Positions 7,541 to 16,409 of a stretch of DNA of 40,908 nucleotides are shown here, piece by piece (positions within the stretch are counted from its first letter, which is position 1; each line of letters starts with the position of its first letter). Origin of the DNA: CANKJK01 sp964400405 (lineage in GTDB: Bacteria > Acidobacteriota > Vicinamibacteria > Vicinamibacterales > UBA2999); NCBI GenBank assembly GCA_964400405.1, contig CAYNUO010000023.1:1-40908 (forward strand), in the 5' to 3' direction. The notes beneath the pieces are model-generated. The model saw nothing but the letters and a program-made list of their open reading frames with translations, had not been told where the DNA came from and did no database searches. The translations under genes were made by a program, and so were the position numbers.

Positions 7541-8473
7541 TTACTGACGCTTCCGCTGCGGCGGCTGCGGTGGCGGCACGGCGGGAGCCGCCGGCTTGCC
7601 CGCCGCTTCCCATGCGCCGGTCAGCATGGCGGCCGTCGCGGCGATGGCTTCGTTGAGCCGGCGCTCGAGGATCGGCTTCGTCTCGGCCAGGAACACGTCG
7701 AAGTACCGGTCGTCGTAGACGTCCGTCTTCCCCAGCGCCTTGAGGTCCGCGGCGAGGATCGGCTTCGTCAGCGTCGTGCCTTCGATGAGCGTGTCGAAGA
7801 TGAAGTCGCGCGGCTTTGCAATGGGCGCGATGGGCTTCGGGGCGATGGTGAGCTTCGCGCGGTACCGGTCGAAGAGCTCGGACTCGAACCGTGCGTGTAT
7901 ACCTCGCTGGTTCGTCGCCTGGCCGTCGTAGCTGATCACGGCGTGGAACGGCTGATGCGCATCGCCCACGTAGTGGCACATGGCCGCCGAGAGCAGCACG
8001 ATGTCGAAGGCCGTGCCCCGGTGCGGCCGCTTCCCGTACGCCTCGAACGCGCGCTGGAGATTGCCGTAGTACTCCTCCACGCGCCACGGCAGCATGCCGT
8101 TCTCGACGATCTTCGCCTTGCCGAACTTCGCGACGGCAGCGGTGTAATCGCGCGGCAGACCCTTGAAGGGATAGGGGCCATAGCCCTCCCAGTCGATGTC
8201 GACGAAGTGATTCGGCGGCTCCTCATTGAAGCCGGCGGTACGCCAGGTGTCGGGATCGACGGCGCGCTCCACGACCGGCGCGCGGTGCTTCTCGAAGAAC
8301 GGACGCAGCGCGTCGGGCAGGAGCGCGATGGCGCGGTCCATGATGAACTGGTGCGCGTCGTGTCCCCAGGCGGCCGCCGGTGCGGGCCGCGCCACGAGCA
8401 GCAGGGCCACCGTCGCCGCTACGGAGCAGCGGAGCAGAACCTGAACGCGCGAACGGCTGCGGGACTGGCGCAT
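7541..8473 (-). CDS. S1/P1-type nuclease (zinc phospholipase C/P1 nuclease fold), exported
   Basis: A 310-residue protein with a signal peptide ending about residue 27 (ARPAPAAA). The mature N-terminus starts with WGHDAHQ, matching the N-terminal tryptophan whose amino group binds zinc in S1/P1 nucleases. Further ligands are visible in HFVDID and in CHYVGDAHQPFH, the family signature. The C-terminus is a proline-rich basic tail (PPPQPPQRKRQ). It probably degrades single-stranded nucleic acids in the periplasm or outside the cell. GATAAT at 8480-8485 lies exactly 6 bases before the ATG, supporting this start and a leaderless transcript. Confidence 0.9.
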   Translation of the reverse strand: MRQSRSRSRVQVLLRCSVAATVALLLVARPAPAAAWGHDAHQFIMDRAIALLPDALRPFFEKHRAPVVERAVDPDTWRTAGFNEEPPNHFVDIDWEGYGPYPFKGLPRDYTAAVAKFGKAKIVENGMLPWRVEEYYGNLQRAFEAYGKRPHRGTAFDIVLLSAAMCHYVGDAHQPFHAVISYDGQATNQRGIHARFESELFDRYRAKLTIAPKPIAPIAKPRDFIFDTLIEGTTLTKPILAADLKALGKTDVYDDRYFDVFLAETKPILERRLNEAIAATAAMLTGAWEAAGKPAAPAVPPPQPPQRKRQ

Positions 8474-8479
8474 GTCGTC

Positions 8480-8485
8480 ATTATC
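8480..8485 (-). promoter_or_regulatory. Putative leaderless -10 element for the S1/P1 nuclease
   Basis: On the minus strand GATAAT is followed by six bases (GACGAC) and the ATG, the same arrangement as before the M16 pair. No Shine-Dalgarno precedes the ATG. The -35 region is not recognisable. Confidence 0.4.
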
Positions 8486-8513
8486 CGCGCACACCCGTGA
8501 AATCGAAACGACG

Positions 8514-9425
8514 CTAGGGCACGGGCACGTCGGCGGTCCCGGCGCCACGCAGACGCCCGAAGCGGACGTCCGTCAGCAGCACCGAGCGTCCCCCCGGACC
8601 TTCGAGCAGTTCGAAGAGGGGAAAACGGGACCAGACCAGGATCCCGCGCACCTCCGGGTCGGCCAGTACAGTCCGCATGGCCGGGTGATCGCGTGGCAGG
8701 CTGTCGACGCGCCCATCGAGCGTCAGTGTGCCGGTCAGCACCGAGAAGCGGCCGGTATCGTAGCCGTCGCCCCGATCGACGATGACCTGCTTGTGGAATG
8801 GCGTCCCGAACCACGGCCCCACCATCAGCGCCTGCGGAGGACGGCCCTCGCGGACCGTCCACGCCTCGAGGACGCTGGCACGGGCGGAGCGGGCGATGGG
8901 CACCAGCGCGGCGATGTAGATGGCCGCGAGCGCGAGACCGGCGACCGCCGGGCGGCCCATCCCACGCCGACGCGCCAGCCACCAGCCACCGCCGAGGAAC
9001 AGGTAGAGCCACGGGTCCACGATGAAGACCGTGTCACCGTAGAACCACTGCCCCGACCACGGCATCAGCAGCCGTACGCCGTAGTTGTTCAGGAAGTCCA
9101 TCCCCACGTGCAGCAGCACGCCCACATACGAGAACAGCAGCAGCCACCCCGCGTGGGCGGGCGGCTCGTCCGCACGCCGCGGCCGGCGGCGATCCCACGC
9201 CAGCATCACCAGCATCAGCAGGATCGGCAGCAGGGCCTGGGCGGCGACGCCGTGCGTCCAGCCCCGGCGAAACGAGACGGGCATGACGGGCGTGAGGAAC
9301 ACCAGGACGTCGAGATCAGGCAGGTTGGAGGCGATTGCCAGCGTCAGCGTGCCGAACCGGGTCCGGCGCTTGAGGCCGGTTTCGCCGATGGCCGCGCCGA
9401 CGAGCGTGTGACAGAGGTTGTCCAT
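8514..9425 (-). CDS. Membrane-bound metal-dependent hydrolase, YdjM/DUF457-like
   Basis: A 303-residue inner-membrane protein beginning MDNLCHTLVGAAIGE, the typical opening of the YdjM/YbcI-type family (DUF457), with conserved H/D residues in SNLPDLD, GWTHG and HVGMDFLNNYG that resemble metal ligands. About four to five membrane segments lie in residues 20-180, followed by a soluble domain of about 120 residues. Its physiological substrate is unknown. It starts 6 bases after the S41 peptidase stop, with AGGAA overlapping that stop codon acting as ribosome site. Confidence 0.85.
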   Translation of the reverse strand: MDNLCHTLVGAAIGETGLKRRTRFGTLTLAIASNLPDLDVLVFLTPVMPVSFRRGWTHGVAAQALLPILLMLVMLAWDRRRPRRADEPPAHAGWLLLFSYVGVLLHVGMDFLNNYGVRLLMPWSGQWFYGDTVFIVDPWLYLFLGGGWWLARRRGMGRPAVAGLALAAIYIAALVPIARSARASVLEAWTVREGRPPQALMVGPWFGTPFHKQVIVDRGDGYDTGRFSVLTGTLTLDGRVDSLPRDHPAMRTVLADPEVRGILVWSRFPLFELLEGPGGRSVLLTDVRFGRLRGAGTADVPVP

Positions 9426-9431
9426 GGGTTC

Positions 9432-10595
9432 CTATCGTGCCGCATTGGCGGCGGCGAGCACCGCCGCCACCGCGTCGCGTCCGCTCAGGCCGTCGAAGGC
9501 GATCGCCACATCCGGCGTCAGTCCCTCCACCTCGTTGACGCCGTCGCGCGTATAGCGCGCGCAGTTCGGCGGCCGGACCACGAGGCCGATGTGGGCCAGC
9601 GTGTAGGGCGCGCCGCCGTCAACGTAGCCGCACCCCGCGCCCGCCGTGCGCTCCCCCACCAGCCGGGCTACGCCGCTCTCCCGCAGGCGGACGATGAAGT
9701 CCTCAGTCGCCGACCCGCTCGCGCGGTTCGCCACGATGACGACCGGACCGGTCCAACCACCGAGGCCATCCAGAATCAGCGGCTCCAGCGGCGGCAGGAC
9801 CGGACACACGGTCGCGCCGCGCCAGATGGCCGCGCGGTCGCAGGCGGGCGCTGCCAGCACCGGGCGCTGCCGCACCAGGGGTCCGGCGGTGAAGAGCCGC
9901 GCGGCCTGCTCCGCCCATTCGGTCCCGCCACCGTTTCCGGTGACGTCGACGACCACGGTGGTCACGCCCGTATCGGCAAATGCCGCGAGCGTGCCACGCA
10001 GCTTGTGCTGCAGCGCGCCGCGGACGCGCAACTGCGTGTCGCGCGCGTCGGTTCCGGCCCCGACGTCGTCGCAGACCGAGCGATAGCCGTCCTCGCCGAA
10101 GTGGCCGATGCGGACCACGCCGACCGCCGCCAGCCGCCCGGCCGGGAACGGCGCTCCGGCGTACGGCTGCCACCCCGGCGCGTCGTCGAAGGGCACCAGG
10201 AACGACACGTCGCGACGTTCGTACCCGAGGCCCTTGCAGGTCGGCGCGCCACCCGCGCTGGCGGACGCCACCGCGCCCACCGGCTGCGGCCAGCTCGCGC
10301 GCAGGTGCGGATCGTTGAAAGCGGCCACGAAGGCACGGATGGCAGACTGCGCCTGCGCGCGGATCCACGCCGACGCCAGACGGGCCCGGGTGTCGCGGTC
10401 GAGGGACGGCAGGTCGACGTGCCGATGCGCGACCATCCAGTCGAGGTTCGCGTAGTGGGCAGCCAGATGCCGCTCGAGCCCGGCGAACTCGTCGAGCGCC
10501 CGCGTCCGGTCGACGGGGAGCAACAGGGTGCCACCGGCATAGAGCGCCACCACCGCGGCCACGCCGACGCCCCCCAGCACTATCCGTCGCCACAT
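9432..10595 (-). CDS. S41-family serine peptidase, membrane-anchored or exported
   Basis: A 387-residue protein with one N-terminal hydrophobic segment, an alpha-helical region, then a tail-specific-protease fold. The catalytic region is intact in outline: VVDVTGNGGGTEW, then ANRASGSATEDF with the serine of the SATE motif, then GERTAGAG. No PDZ domain is evident. I chose the start MWRRIVLGG at 10595 rather than a longer ORF start at 10640 because CATAAT (10603-10608) lies 7 bases before it and a membrane segment follows directly. It heads the nine-gene minus-strand run and is divergent from gatC. Confidence 0.85.
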   Translation of the reverse strand: MWRRIVLGGVGVAAVVALYAGGTLLLPVDRTRALDEFAGLERHLAAHYANLDWMVAHRHVDLPSLDRDTRARLASAWIRAQAQSAIRAFVAAFNDPHLRASWPQPVGAVASASAGGAPTCKGLGYERRDVSFLVPFDDAPGWQPYAGAPFPAGRLAAVGVVRIGHFGEDGYRSVCDDVGAGTDARDTQLRVRGALQHKLRGTLAAFADTGVTTVVVDVTGNGGGTEWAEQAARLFTAGPLVRQRPVLAAPACDRAAIWRGATVCPVLPPLEPLILDGLGGWTGPVVIVANRASGSATEDFIVRLRESGVARLVGERTAGAGCGYVDGGAPYTLAHIGLVVRPPNCARYTRDGVNEVEGLTPDVAIAFDGLSGRDAVAAVLAAANAAR

Positions 10596-10602
10596 GCGGC
10601 CG

Positions 10603-10608
10603 ATTATG
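10603..10608 (-). promoter_or_regulatory. Putative leaderless -10 element for the S41 peptidase run
   Basis: CATAAT (5 of 6 to consensus) on the minus strand lies 7 bases before the ATG at 10595. No Shine-Dalgarno is present between them. It would drive the start of the long minus-strand gene run. Confidence 0.4.
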
Positions 10609-10656
10609 CGGCGGAACCCCGCGCCGCGCCGGCTCCGCAACGAAGGGGCGCCGGGC

Positions 10657-10665
10657 TGATACGAT
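10657..10665 (+). promoter_or_regulatory. Putative extended -10 promoter of gatCA
   Basis: TGATACGAT has the TGn extension plus TACGAT (4 of 6). The predicted start is about 10672, two bases before the gatC ATG, so the transcript would be practically leaderless. No Shine-Dalgarno precedes gatC. Confidence 0.4.
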
Positions 10666-10673
10666 CGGCCCGC

Positions 10674-10970
10674 ATGTCTTCACTTGGAATCGCCGAGGTC
10701 GAGCGCATCGCGGCGCTCGCCCGCCTCGACCTTACGGACGACGAGAAGCAGCTCTTCGCGAAGCAGCTCACCAGCATCCTCACCTACGCCGAGCAGGTAC
10801 AGCGGATCGACACGAGCGGCATCGCCGCCACGGCGCACGTGCACCCGGACCAGCGCGTCGAGCGCGAGGATGTGCCCACGCCGTCGCTGCCGGTGGCCGC
10901 CGCGCTGGCGAACGCCCCTGACGCCGACCCCGACGCGGGGCTCTTCAAGGTGCCGCGGGTGATCGGATGA
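10674..10970 (+). CDS. gatC: Asp-tRNA(Asn)/Glu-tRNA(Gln) amidotransferase subunit C
   Basis: The 98-residue small subunit of the transamidosome that stabilises GatA/GatB during conversion of Glu-tRNA(Gln) or Asp-tRNA(Asn) to the amide form. Family features are IAEVERIAALARLDL at the N-terminus, a long helix ending FAKQLTSILTYAEQV, and the conserved end GLFKVPRVIG. The ATG of gatA overlaps its stop (ATGA). gatB is not in the window. Confidence 0.95.
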   Translation: MSSLGIAEVERIAALARLDLTDDEKQLFAKQLTSILTYAEQVQRIDTSGIAATAHVHPDQRVEREDVPTPSLPVAAALANAPDADPDAGLFKVPRVIG

Positions 10971-12430
10971 GCACGGTGCCCGAAACCGCCCGCGCCATCC
11001 GCGACGCCGTCGCCGGTGGCCACGTCACCGCCGTCGAGGTGTGCCGCGCGCACCTGGACCGCATCGCCGCGGCGAACCCTGCGCTCAACGCCTTCAATAC
11101 GATCTCCGCCGAGCACGCGCTGGCCGCGGCGGCAGCCGTCGACGCCGCCCGTGCCGCGGGCAAGCCCCTCGGCCCGCTGGCTGGCGTGCCCGTCGCGCTC
11201 AAGGACAACCTCTGCACGACAGGGATCCGGACCACCGCGTCGTCAAAGATCCTCGACCGCTTCGTCCCGCCGTACGACGCCACGGTCACGACACGCCTTG
11301 CCGCCGCGGGCGCGGTCGTCGTCGGCAAGACGAACTGCGATGAGTTCGCGATGGGCTCGTCGAATGAAAACTCCGCCTATGGCCCGGTGAAGAATCCGTG
11401 GGCCACCGACCGGACGCCGGGCGGCTCCAGCGGTGGTTCGGCGGCGGCGGTGGCGGCAGGGCTCGCACCCGTCGCCCTCGGCTCGGACACTGGCGGCTCC
11501 ATCCGCCAGCCGGCGTCCTTCTGCGGGATCGTGGGCCTCAAGCCGACCTACGGCCGCGTGTCGCGCTACGGCCTGCTCGCGTTCGCGTCGTCGCTCGACC
11601 AGATCGGCCCGATGACGCGCACCGCCGGGGATGCCGCGTTGACGATGAACGTCATCGCCGGCCACGACCCGGCGGATGCGACGTCGTCCGCGGAAGCGGC
11701 GCCGGACTTCACGGCCGCGCTCACCGGGAACGTGAAGGGGCTGCGCGTCGGCGTGCCGCGCGCGTTCGTCTCGAGCGGCGTGGACGCGCCCGTGCTCGCG
11801 GCCTTCGACGCCGCGCTGGCCGTGCTGCGCGAGGCCGGCGCCACGCTCGTGGACGTCGACCTGCCGAACGCCCCCCACGGCATCCCGGTCTACTACCTGG
11901 TCTGCACGGCCGAGGCCAGCTCCAACCTCGCCCGCTACGACGGCGTCCGCTTCGGCCACCGCGCCGCGCTGACGGCGAACGACACGCTGCAGACGATGTA
12001 CGACCGCTCGCGTGACGAGGGGTTCGGCCCGGAAGTGAAGCGCCGCATCATGCTCGGCACCTACGTGCTGAGCGCGGGCTACTACGACGCCTACTACCTG
12101 AAGGCCCAGCAGGTGCGGACGCTGCTGCGCCGCGACTACGATGACGCCTTCCGCGCCGCCGACGTCATTGCGATGCCGACGAGCCCGACGCCGCCCTTCA
12201 AGCTGGGCGAGAAGACGGACGACCCGCTGCAGATGTATCTGACCGACATCTTCACGGTGAGCGCGAACCTTGTAGGGCTGCCGGCCGTCAGCATTCCGTG
12301 CGGCTTCGATGCCGGACAGCTGCCGATCGGGCTGCAATTGACGGGACGGATGTTCGACGAGGCCACGCTGCTCCGCGCGGCGGACGCCTACGAGCGCGTC
12401 ACGAACTGGCCGACGCGCGCGCCGGCCTGA
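10967..12430 (+). CDS. gatA: Asp-tRNA(Asn)/Glu-tRNA(Gln) amidotransferase subunit A
   Basis: The 487-residue glutaminase subunit of GatCAB, an amidase-signature enzyme that releases ammonia from glutamine. The Ser-cisSer-Lys triad is visible: lysine in VALKDNL (about residue 77), then GGSSGGSAAAVAAG and SDTGGSIRQPASF for the two serines. GLKPTYGRVSRYGLLAFASS is the conserved region after the triad. Length matches the family. It is coupled to gatC by a 4-base overlap. gatA and surE converge with 25 bases between them. Confidence 0.97.
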   Translation: MSTVPETARAIRDAVAGGHVTAVEVCRAHLDRIAAANPALNAFNTISAEHALAAAAAVDAARAAGKPLGPLAGVPVALKDNLCTTGIRTTASSKILDRFVPPYDATVTTRLAAAGAVVVGKTNCDEFAMGSSNENSAYGPVKNPWATDRTPGGSSGGSAAAVAAGLAPVALGSDTGGSIRQPASFCGIVGLKPTYGRVSRYGLLAFASSLDQIGPMTRTAGDAALTMNVIAGHDPADATSSAEAAPDFTAALTGNVKGLRVGVPRAFVSSGVDAPVLAAFDAALAVLREAGATLVDVDLPNAPHGIPVYYLVCTAEASSNLARYDGVRFGHRAALTANDTLQTMYDRSRDEGFGPEVKRRIMLGTYVLSAGYYDAYYLKAQQVRTLLRRDYDDAFRAADVIAMPTSPTPPFKLGEKTDDPLQMYLTDIFTVSANLVGLPAVSIPCGFDAGQLPIGLQLTGRMFDEATLLRAADAYERVTNWPTRAPA

Positions 12431-12455
12431 CGGCGTTCTCGCCGGCGGGAGCGTC

Positions 12456-13295
12456 CTACTTGAACGCGCCCTGCAGCGCGTCGAACGTCGTCTGGTCGAA
12501 CTCCCCCACCTTGTAGGGGGTGATGGCGACGTAGCCGTTCTGCACCGCCCAGGTATCCGTTCCCTCGGCCCCGGTCGCGCCGGCTTCGAGCAGGACGTCC
12601 CAGTAGTAGGGCTTCCTGGTCCGGGGACTGACGCGCGCGTCGAAGGTCTCACGGACGCCCTGCTGGTTTCCCTGCGTCGTCATGCGGAAGCCCTTGTAGG
12701 TGGCCATCGTGCCTGCCGGCACGTTGACACCGAGGAAGACACCCGTGGGCAGGCCTCGCGCCTTGACCGTCCGCGCAACGCGGAGGGTAGCCTCGGCCGC
12801 GCCACGGTAGGAGGCCGCATCGGTCGCGGCCCTCACCACCAGCGCCGAGGCGATCGCCGGAATTCCAAGCGCGGCCGCCTCCCGCGCCGCGGCAACCGTG
12901 CCAGAGATGTAGGACGTGAGGCCCGTGTTGACGCCGTTGTTCACGCCGGACACCACCAGGTCCGGTCGCGCCGTGACGATGGTTGTGAGCGCGAGGCGCG
13001 TGGCTGTAGCCGGAGTCGCCGTGAGGCCGATCGCCGTCATGCCGTTCGGCAGCGTGACGTCGATCCGGTGGATGGGGTCGGCGGTCGTCAGCGCCGTGCC
13101 CTTCGCGCTCTGGTTCTCGGCCGGCGCGACGATCTGCACGTCGCCCAGCGCCCGCAGGGCTTCGGCCATCGCCTGCAGCCCTGGCGCGGCCACACCGTCG
13201 TCGTTGGTGAGCAGGATGCGATAGGGCGTCTGGGCGCCGGGCCACGCGGCTGCGAGCCCAAGCCACACCACCACGAGCGCAAGCCGAAGCCTCAT
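12456..13295 (-). CDS. surE: SurE-type 5'/3'-nucleotidase with a signal peptide
   Basis: A 279-residue protein of the SurE nucleotidase/acid phosphatase family. Metal and phosphate-site motifs are present: LLTNDDGVAAPG, PAENQSAKGTALT and SGVNNGVN with SGTVAAAREAA. Unlike the usual cytoplasmic SurE, it opens with MRLRLALVVVWLGLAAAWPGAQ, a convincing signal peptide, so the enzyme is probably periplasmic and may scavenge nucleotides. A longer start 18 bases upstream is possible, but TACGCT lies 6 bases before this ATG, fitting a leaderless start. A small perfect hairpin (13297-13311) overlaps that element. Confidence 0.9.
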   Translation of the reverse strand: MRLRLALVVVWLGLAAAWPGAQTPYRILLTNDDGVAAPGLQAMAEALRALGDVQIVAPAENQSAKGTALTTADPIHRIDVTLPNGMTAIGLTATPATATRLALTTIVTARPDLVVSGVNNGVNTGLTSYISGTVAAAREAAALGIPAIASALVVRAATDAASYRGAAEATLRVARTVKARGLPTGVFLGVNVPAGTMATYKGFRMTTQGNQQGVRETFDARVSPRTRKPYYWDVLLEAGATGAEGTDTWAVQNGYVAITPYKVGEFDQTTFDALQGAFK

Positions 13296-13369
13296 GGCGC
13301 TAGCGTAGCGCACAGAGCTGTGGCACTGCGCTGCTGGTCCGGCGGGCCACCCGCTGTAGGCTATAGCGC

Positions 13370-14230
13370 GTGCGCTATGTCTCCTTTCGCGTCGGTGGCC
13401 GGACCAGTTACGGCCTGCAACGGAACTCCGCCATCGTGGACCTCGGTGCGCGCATCGGCGGCATCCTGCCGGACCTGCGCAGCTACCTGACGGCGCTCGC
13501 CCACGGGTTCCAGCCGCCGGCGTTCCCCGACCTGCTGGAGGACTACGCCGTGGCGGACGTCCAGCACCTGCCCGTCGTGCAGCCCGGCAAGGTCCTCTGC
13601 ACCGGAATCAACTACGTCGCGCACCGGGACGAGACGGGCCGCGCGGCCGTGCCGTATCCGACGATCTTCGGTCGCTTCGCGGACACGCTGACCGGCCACG
13701 AGGCGCCGATCCTCCGGCCGCAGGTGTCGAGCCACCTGGACTTCGAGGGCGAGCTCGCGGTCATCATCGGCCGTCCGGCGTGGCGCGTCCCGCGCGAGAA
13801 GGCGTACGAGGTGATCGCCGGTTACGCGTGCTTCAACGACGCGTCGATCCGCGACTGGCAGCGCCACGCGAGCCAGTTCCTGCCGGGCAAGAACTTCCCG
13901 GACACCGCGCCGTTCGGGCCCGCGCTGGTGACGCCGGACGAGGTCGGCCCGCTGGACGGCCTCGGCATCGAGACGCGCCTCAACGGCGCCGTGATGCAGT
14001 CGGCCCGGCTGGGCGACATGATCTTTCCGCCCGACGCGCTCATCGCCTACATCACCAGCTTCACGCGGCTCGAGCCGGGCGACGTGATCGCCACGGGCAC
14101 GCCCGGCGGCGTCGGCTTCACACGCGAGCCCCCGATCTTCATGAAGCCGGGCGACGTCATCGAAGTCACGATCGACCGGGTCGGGCACCTGCGGAACACG
14201 GTCGAGGACGAGCCCGCCACCGAACGCTGA
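13370..14230 (+). CDS. Fumarylacetoacetate hydrolase-family protein
   Basis: A 286-residue FAH-superfamily enzyme (hydrolase, isomerase or decarboxylase of 2-oxo/diketo acids). The metal-binding glutamates and aspartate are in DFEGELAVIIGR, and PTIFGRFADTLTGH, NDASIRDWQ and ATGTPGGVGF are the conserved substrate-loop and glycine motifs. The first about 70 residues are the variable N-terminal domain. Substrate cannot be told from sequence. It starts with GTG, with TAGGCT 7 bases upstream and no Shine-Dalgarno. It is transcribed divergently from surE across a 74-base gap. Confidence 0.9.
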   Translation: MRYVSFRVGGRTSYGLQRNSAIVDLGARIGGILPDLRSYLTALAHGFQPPAFPDLLEDYAVADVQHLPVVQPGKVLCTGINYVAHRDETGRAAVPYPTIFGRFADTLTGHEAPILRPQVSSHLDFEGELAVIIGRPAWRVPREKAYEVIAGYACFNDASIRDWQRHASQFLPGKNFPDTAPFGPALVTPDEVGPLDGLGIETRLNGAVMQSARLGDMIFPPDALIAYITSFTRLEPGDVIATGTPGGVGFTREPPIFMKPGDVIEVTIDRVGHLRNTVEDEPATER

Positions 14231-14410
14231 CGGTCGGCGAAACAGAGAGGCTCCGCGCTGCCAGGCCGCGGGCGACAGGACCCGCGGTCCCAGCAGCGGT
14301 CGCCGTCCGGTCCGCCGTCACGAGCCCGCCGGACGCCCGACATCAGCGGCGGAGTCTGACCGAAGAATCCGCCTGAATCCGCCTGGCGAGGCTCTTGCCT
14401 CCTCGCCCGC
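14231..14410 (+). promoter_or_regulatory. 180-base intergenic leader with two GC hairpins
   Basis: Two perfect 7-bp hairpins are present: 14266-14272 with 14281-14287 (8-base loop), close after the FAH stop, and 14385-14391 with 14401-14407 (9-base loop), ending 3 bases before the GTG of the histidine kinase. The second would sequester any ribosome site. GAATCCGCCT is repeated in tandem at about 14366-14385. No T-run, promoter or gene is obvious. Confidence 0.4.
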
Positions 14411-16261
14411 GTGCCTCTACACGTTGCCGCACGAACCCTGCGCTGGCTCGCCTCCGGCGGGACGACCAGCGACGGCCGCCGGGACCGCGTCACCAGCGCC
14501 TCGCTGCTGGCGGTTGCCGCCACCGTGCTTGTCGCCGCGGCCTTTGCGATCTGGAGCTTCCGCCAACCCGGCCGGGACGCCGGCATGCTCTATACCGAAC
14601 TGGCCCTGCTCGCCGTGCTCGCGCTCAGCCAGTTCCTCGCCCTGTTCGCCATCCGGCAGCGCCAGAAGCTGGCCGTGCTGGACGAGCTGCGCGCGGCCAA
14701 GGCCACGGCTGAGGAAGGGGCCCAGGCCAAGGCGCGGTTCCTCGCGAACATGAGCCACGAGATCCGGACGCCGCTGAACGCCGTCATCGGCATGAGCGCC
14801 CTGCTCGCCGACACGGCGCTCACGCAGGAACAGCGCGACTACACGGAGACGATCAAGAACTCGGGCGAGGCGCTGCTCGCGGTGATCAACGACATCCTCG
14901 ACTACTCGAAGATCGAGGCCGGCCGCGTCGACATCGAGAGCGCGCCGTTCGACGTGCGGGAGGTGGTGTCACAGTCCGTCGACATCGTCGCGCAGGCAGC
15001 CGGCGCGAAAGGACTCGAGTTGATGTGGGAGGCGGAGGCCGACGTGCCGGCGGCCATCACCGGCGACCTCACGCGCACGCGGCAGATTCTCATCAACCTG
15101 CTGAGCAACGCCGTGAAGTTCACCCCCGTCGGCGAAGTGGTCGTGCAGGTCCGTCTCGTGCGGGAGGACGGCGGCGCCTTCCTCGTGTTCTCCGTGCGCG
15201 ACACGGGCATCGGTATCTCGCCGGAAGACCAGGTGCGCCTGTTCCGATCGTTCTCGCAGGTCGACGCCTCCACCACACGACGGTTCGGCGGGACCGGCCT
15301 CGGTCTGGCCATCAGCCGCAGGCTGGCCGAGCTGATGGGCGGGCGCCTGTGGCTCGACAGCGTCGAGGGCGAAGGGTCGACCTTCACGTTCAGCGTGCCG
15401 GCCCGGCCGGCCGCCACCGTCATGCCGGAGCGGGCGGACCACCGCGCGCGCCTGCAGAACCGGCACGTCCTCATCGTGGACGACAACGCCACGAACGCGC
15501 GGATTCTCTCGAGCGGTCTCGAGGCGCTGGGCATCAAGGCCGCGACCTGCCTGAGCGGCCCGGCCGCGCTGACGGTGCTCGTCAACGGCCAGGTGCATCC
15601 CGACGTGATTCTGGTCGACATGCAGATGCCCGGGATGAACGGCATCGACTTCGCCCGCGCGCTGCGTGAGCACCTCGGCACGGTTCCGCCGCTCGTGCTG
15701 CTGTCGTCCGCCTCGCACCGGTCACGCGAGGACACGGAGTCGGCGGGCTTCGCGGCGGCGTTGACCAAGCCCGTACGCCCTGCACGCCTCGCTCAGGTGC
15801 TGACGGCCGCGCTCGGCGGATATCAGGGCGGCGGCCAGGACACCCGCGCGGCACGCGCGGACCGGCGGCCCGGAGGCGGAAGCGCCCTCCGGATCCTGCT
15901 GGCCGACGACGTCGCGGTGAACCAGAAGGTCGCGCTGCTCCTGCTCGCGCGCATGGGCTACACCGCGGACATCGCGTCGAACGGACGAGAGGTCCTGGAG
16001 GCCCTGGCCCGCCAGCCCTACGACCTGGTGTTCCTTGATGTCGAGATGCCCGAGATCGACGGGCTGGAAGCCGCGCGCCGGATCGTTGCGACCTACGGAG
16101 CCAGACGGCCGCGACTGGTCGCACTCACGGCTCACGCGATGGGCGAGCACCGCACGGCCTGTCTCGAGGCCGGAATGGACGAGTTCCTGACCAAACCCCT
16201 CAGACCGGCAGAACTGCAGGCGGCACTCACGCGCGCGGAAGAGTTGCGGCCGGCCGCCTGA
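14411..16261 (+). CDS. Hybrid sensor histidine kinase with two receiver domains
   Basis: A 616-residue hybrid kinase. Order: two membrane helices (about 30-50 and 60-82), a short coiled coil, HisKA with FLANMSHEIRTPLN (phospho-acceptor His116), HATPase_c with N-box NLLSNAVKFT, DTGIGIS and GTGLGLAIS, then receiver 1 (VLIVDDN..., DVILVDMQMPGMNG) and receiver 2 (ILLADDVAVNQK, DLVFLDVEMPEIDG). Both receivers keep the acidic pair, the phosphorylatable aspartate and the lysine (TKP). There is almost no periplasmic loop and no PAS or GAF domain, so the input is not obvious, perhaps membrane state or a partner protein. No Hpt domain or separate response regulator is adjacent. The start is a GTG directly after a hairpin. 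Confidence 0.95.
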   Translation: MPLHVAARTLRWLASGGTTSDGRRDRVTSASLLAVAATVLVAAAFAIWSFRQPGRDAGMLYTELALLAVLALSQFLALFAIRQRQKLAVLDELRAAKATAEEGAQAKARFLANMSHEIRTPLNAVIGMSALLADTALTQEQRDYTETIKNSGEALLAVINDILDYSKIEAGRVDIESAPFDVREVVSQSVDIVAQAAGAKGLELMWEAEADVPAAITGDLTRTRQILINLLSNAVKFTPVGEVVVQVRLVREDGGAFLVFSVRDTGIGISPEDQVRLFRSFSQVDASTTRRFGGTGLGLAISRRLAELMGGRLWLDSVEGEGSTFTFSVPARPAATVMPERADHRARLQNRHVLIVDDNATNARILSSGLEALGIKAATCLSGPAALTVLVNGQVHPDVILVDMQMPGMNGIDFARALREHLGTVPPLVLLSSASHRSREDTESAGFAAALTKPVRPARLAQVLTAALGGYQGGGQDTRAARADRRPGGGSALRILLADDVAVNQKVALLLLARMGYTADIASNGREVLEALARQPYDLVFLDVEMPEIDGLEAARRIVATYGARRPRLVALTAHAMGEHRTACLEAGMDEFLTKPLRPAELQAALTRAEELRPAA

Positions 16262-16341
16262 GCCGCCACGGGGCGCCGCCCGCACACGCCGCTCCGACGG
16301 CGCGAGACAGAGCGAGACACGACCCCCTCGTGACCGGCTCG

Positions 16342-16347
16342 TACAAT
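16342..16347 (+). promoter_or_regulatory. Putative -10 element upstream of the DUF5916 gene
   Basis: TACAAT (5 of 6) predicts a start near 16354, leaving a leader of about 56 bases to the TTG start with AAGGAA. No clear -35 is seen. Confidence 0.35.
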
Positions 16348-16409
16348 CCTTCGATTGACCCGGCCTGTGCGTGGCTCCTGGCCCGCCTTCCCGCGTCCAA
16401 GGAACTGTC

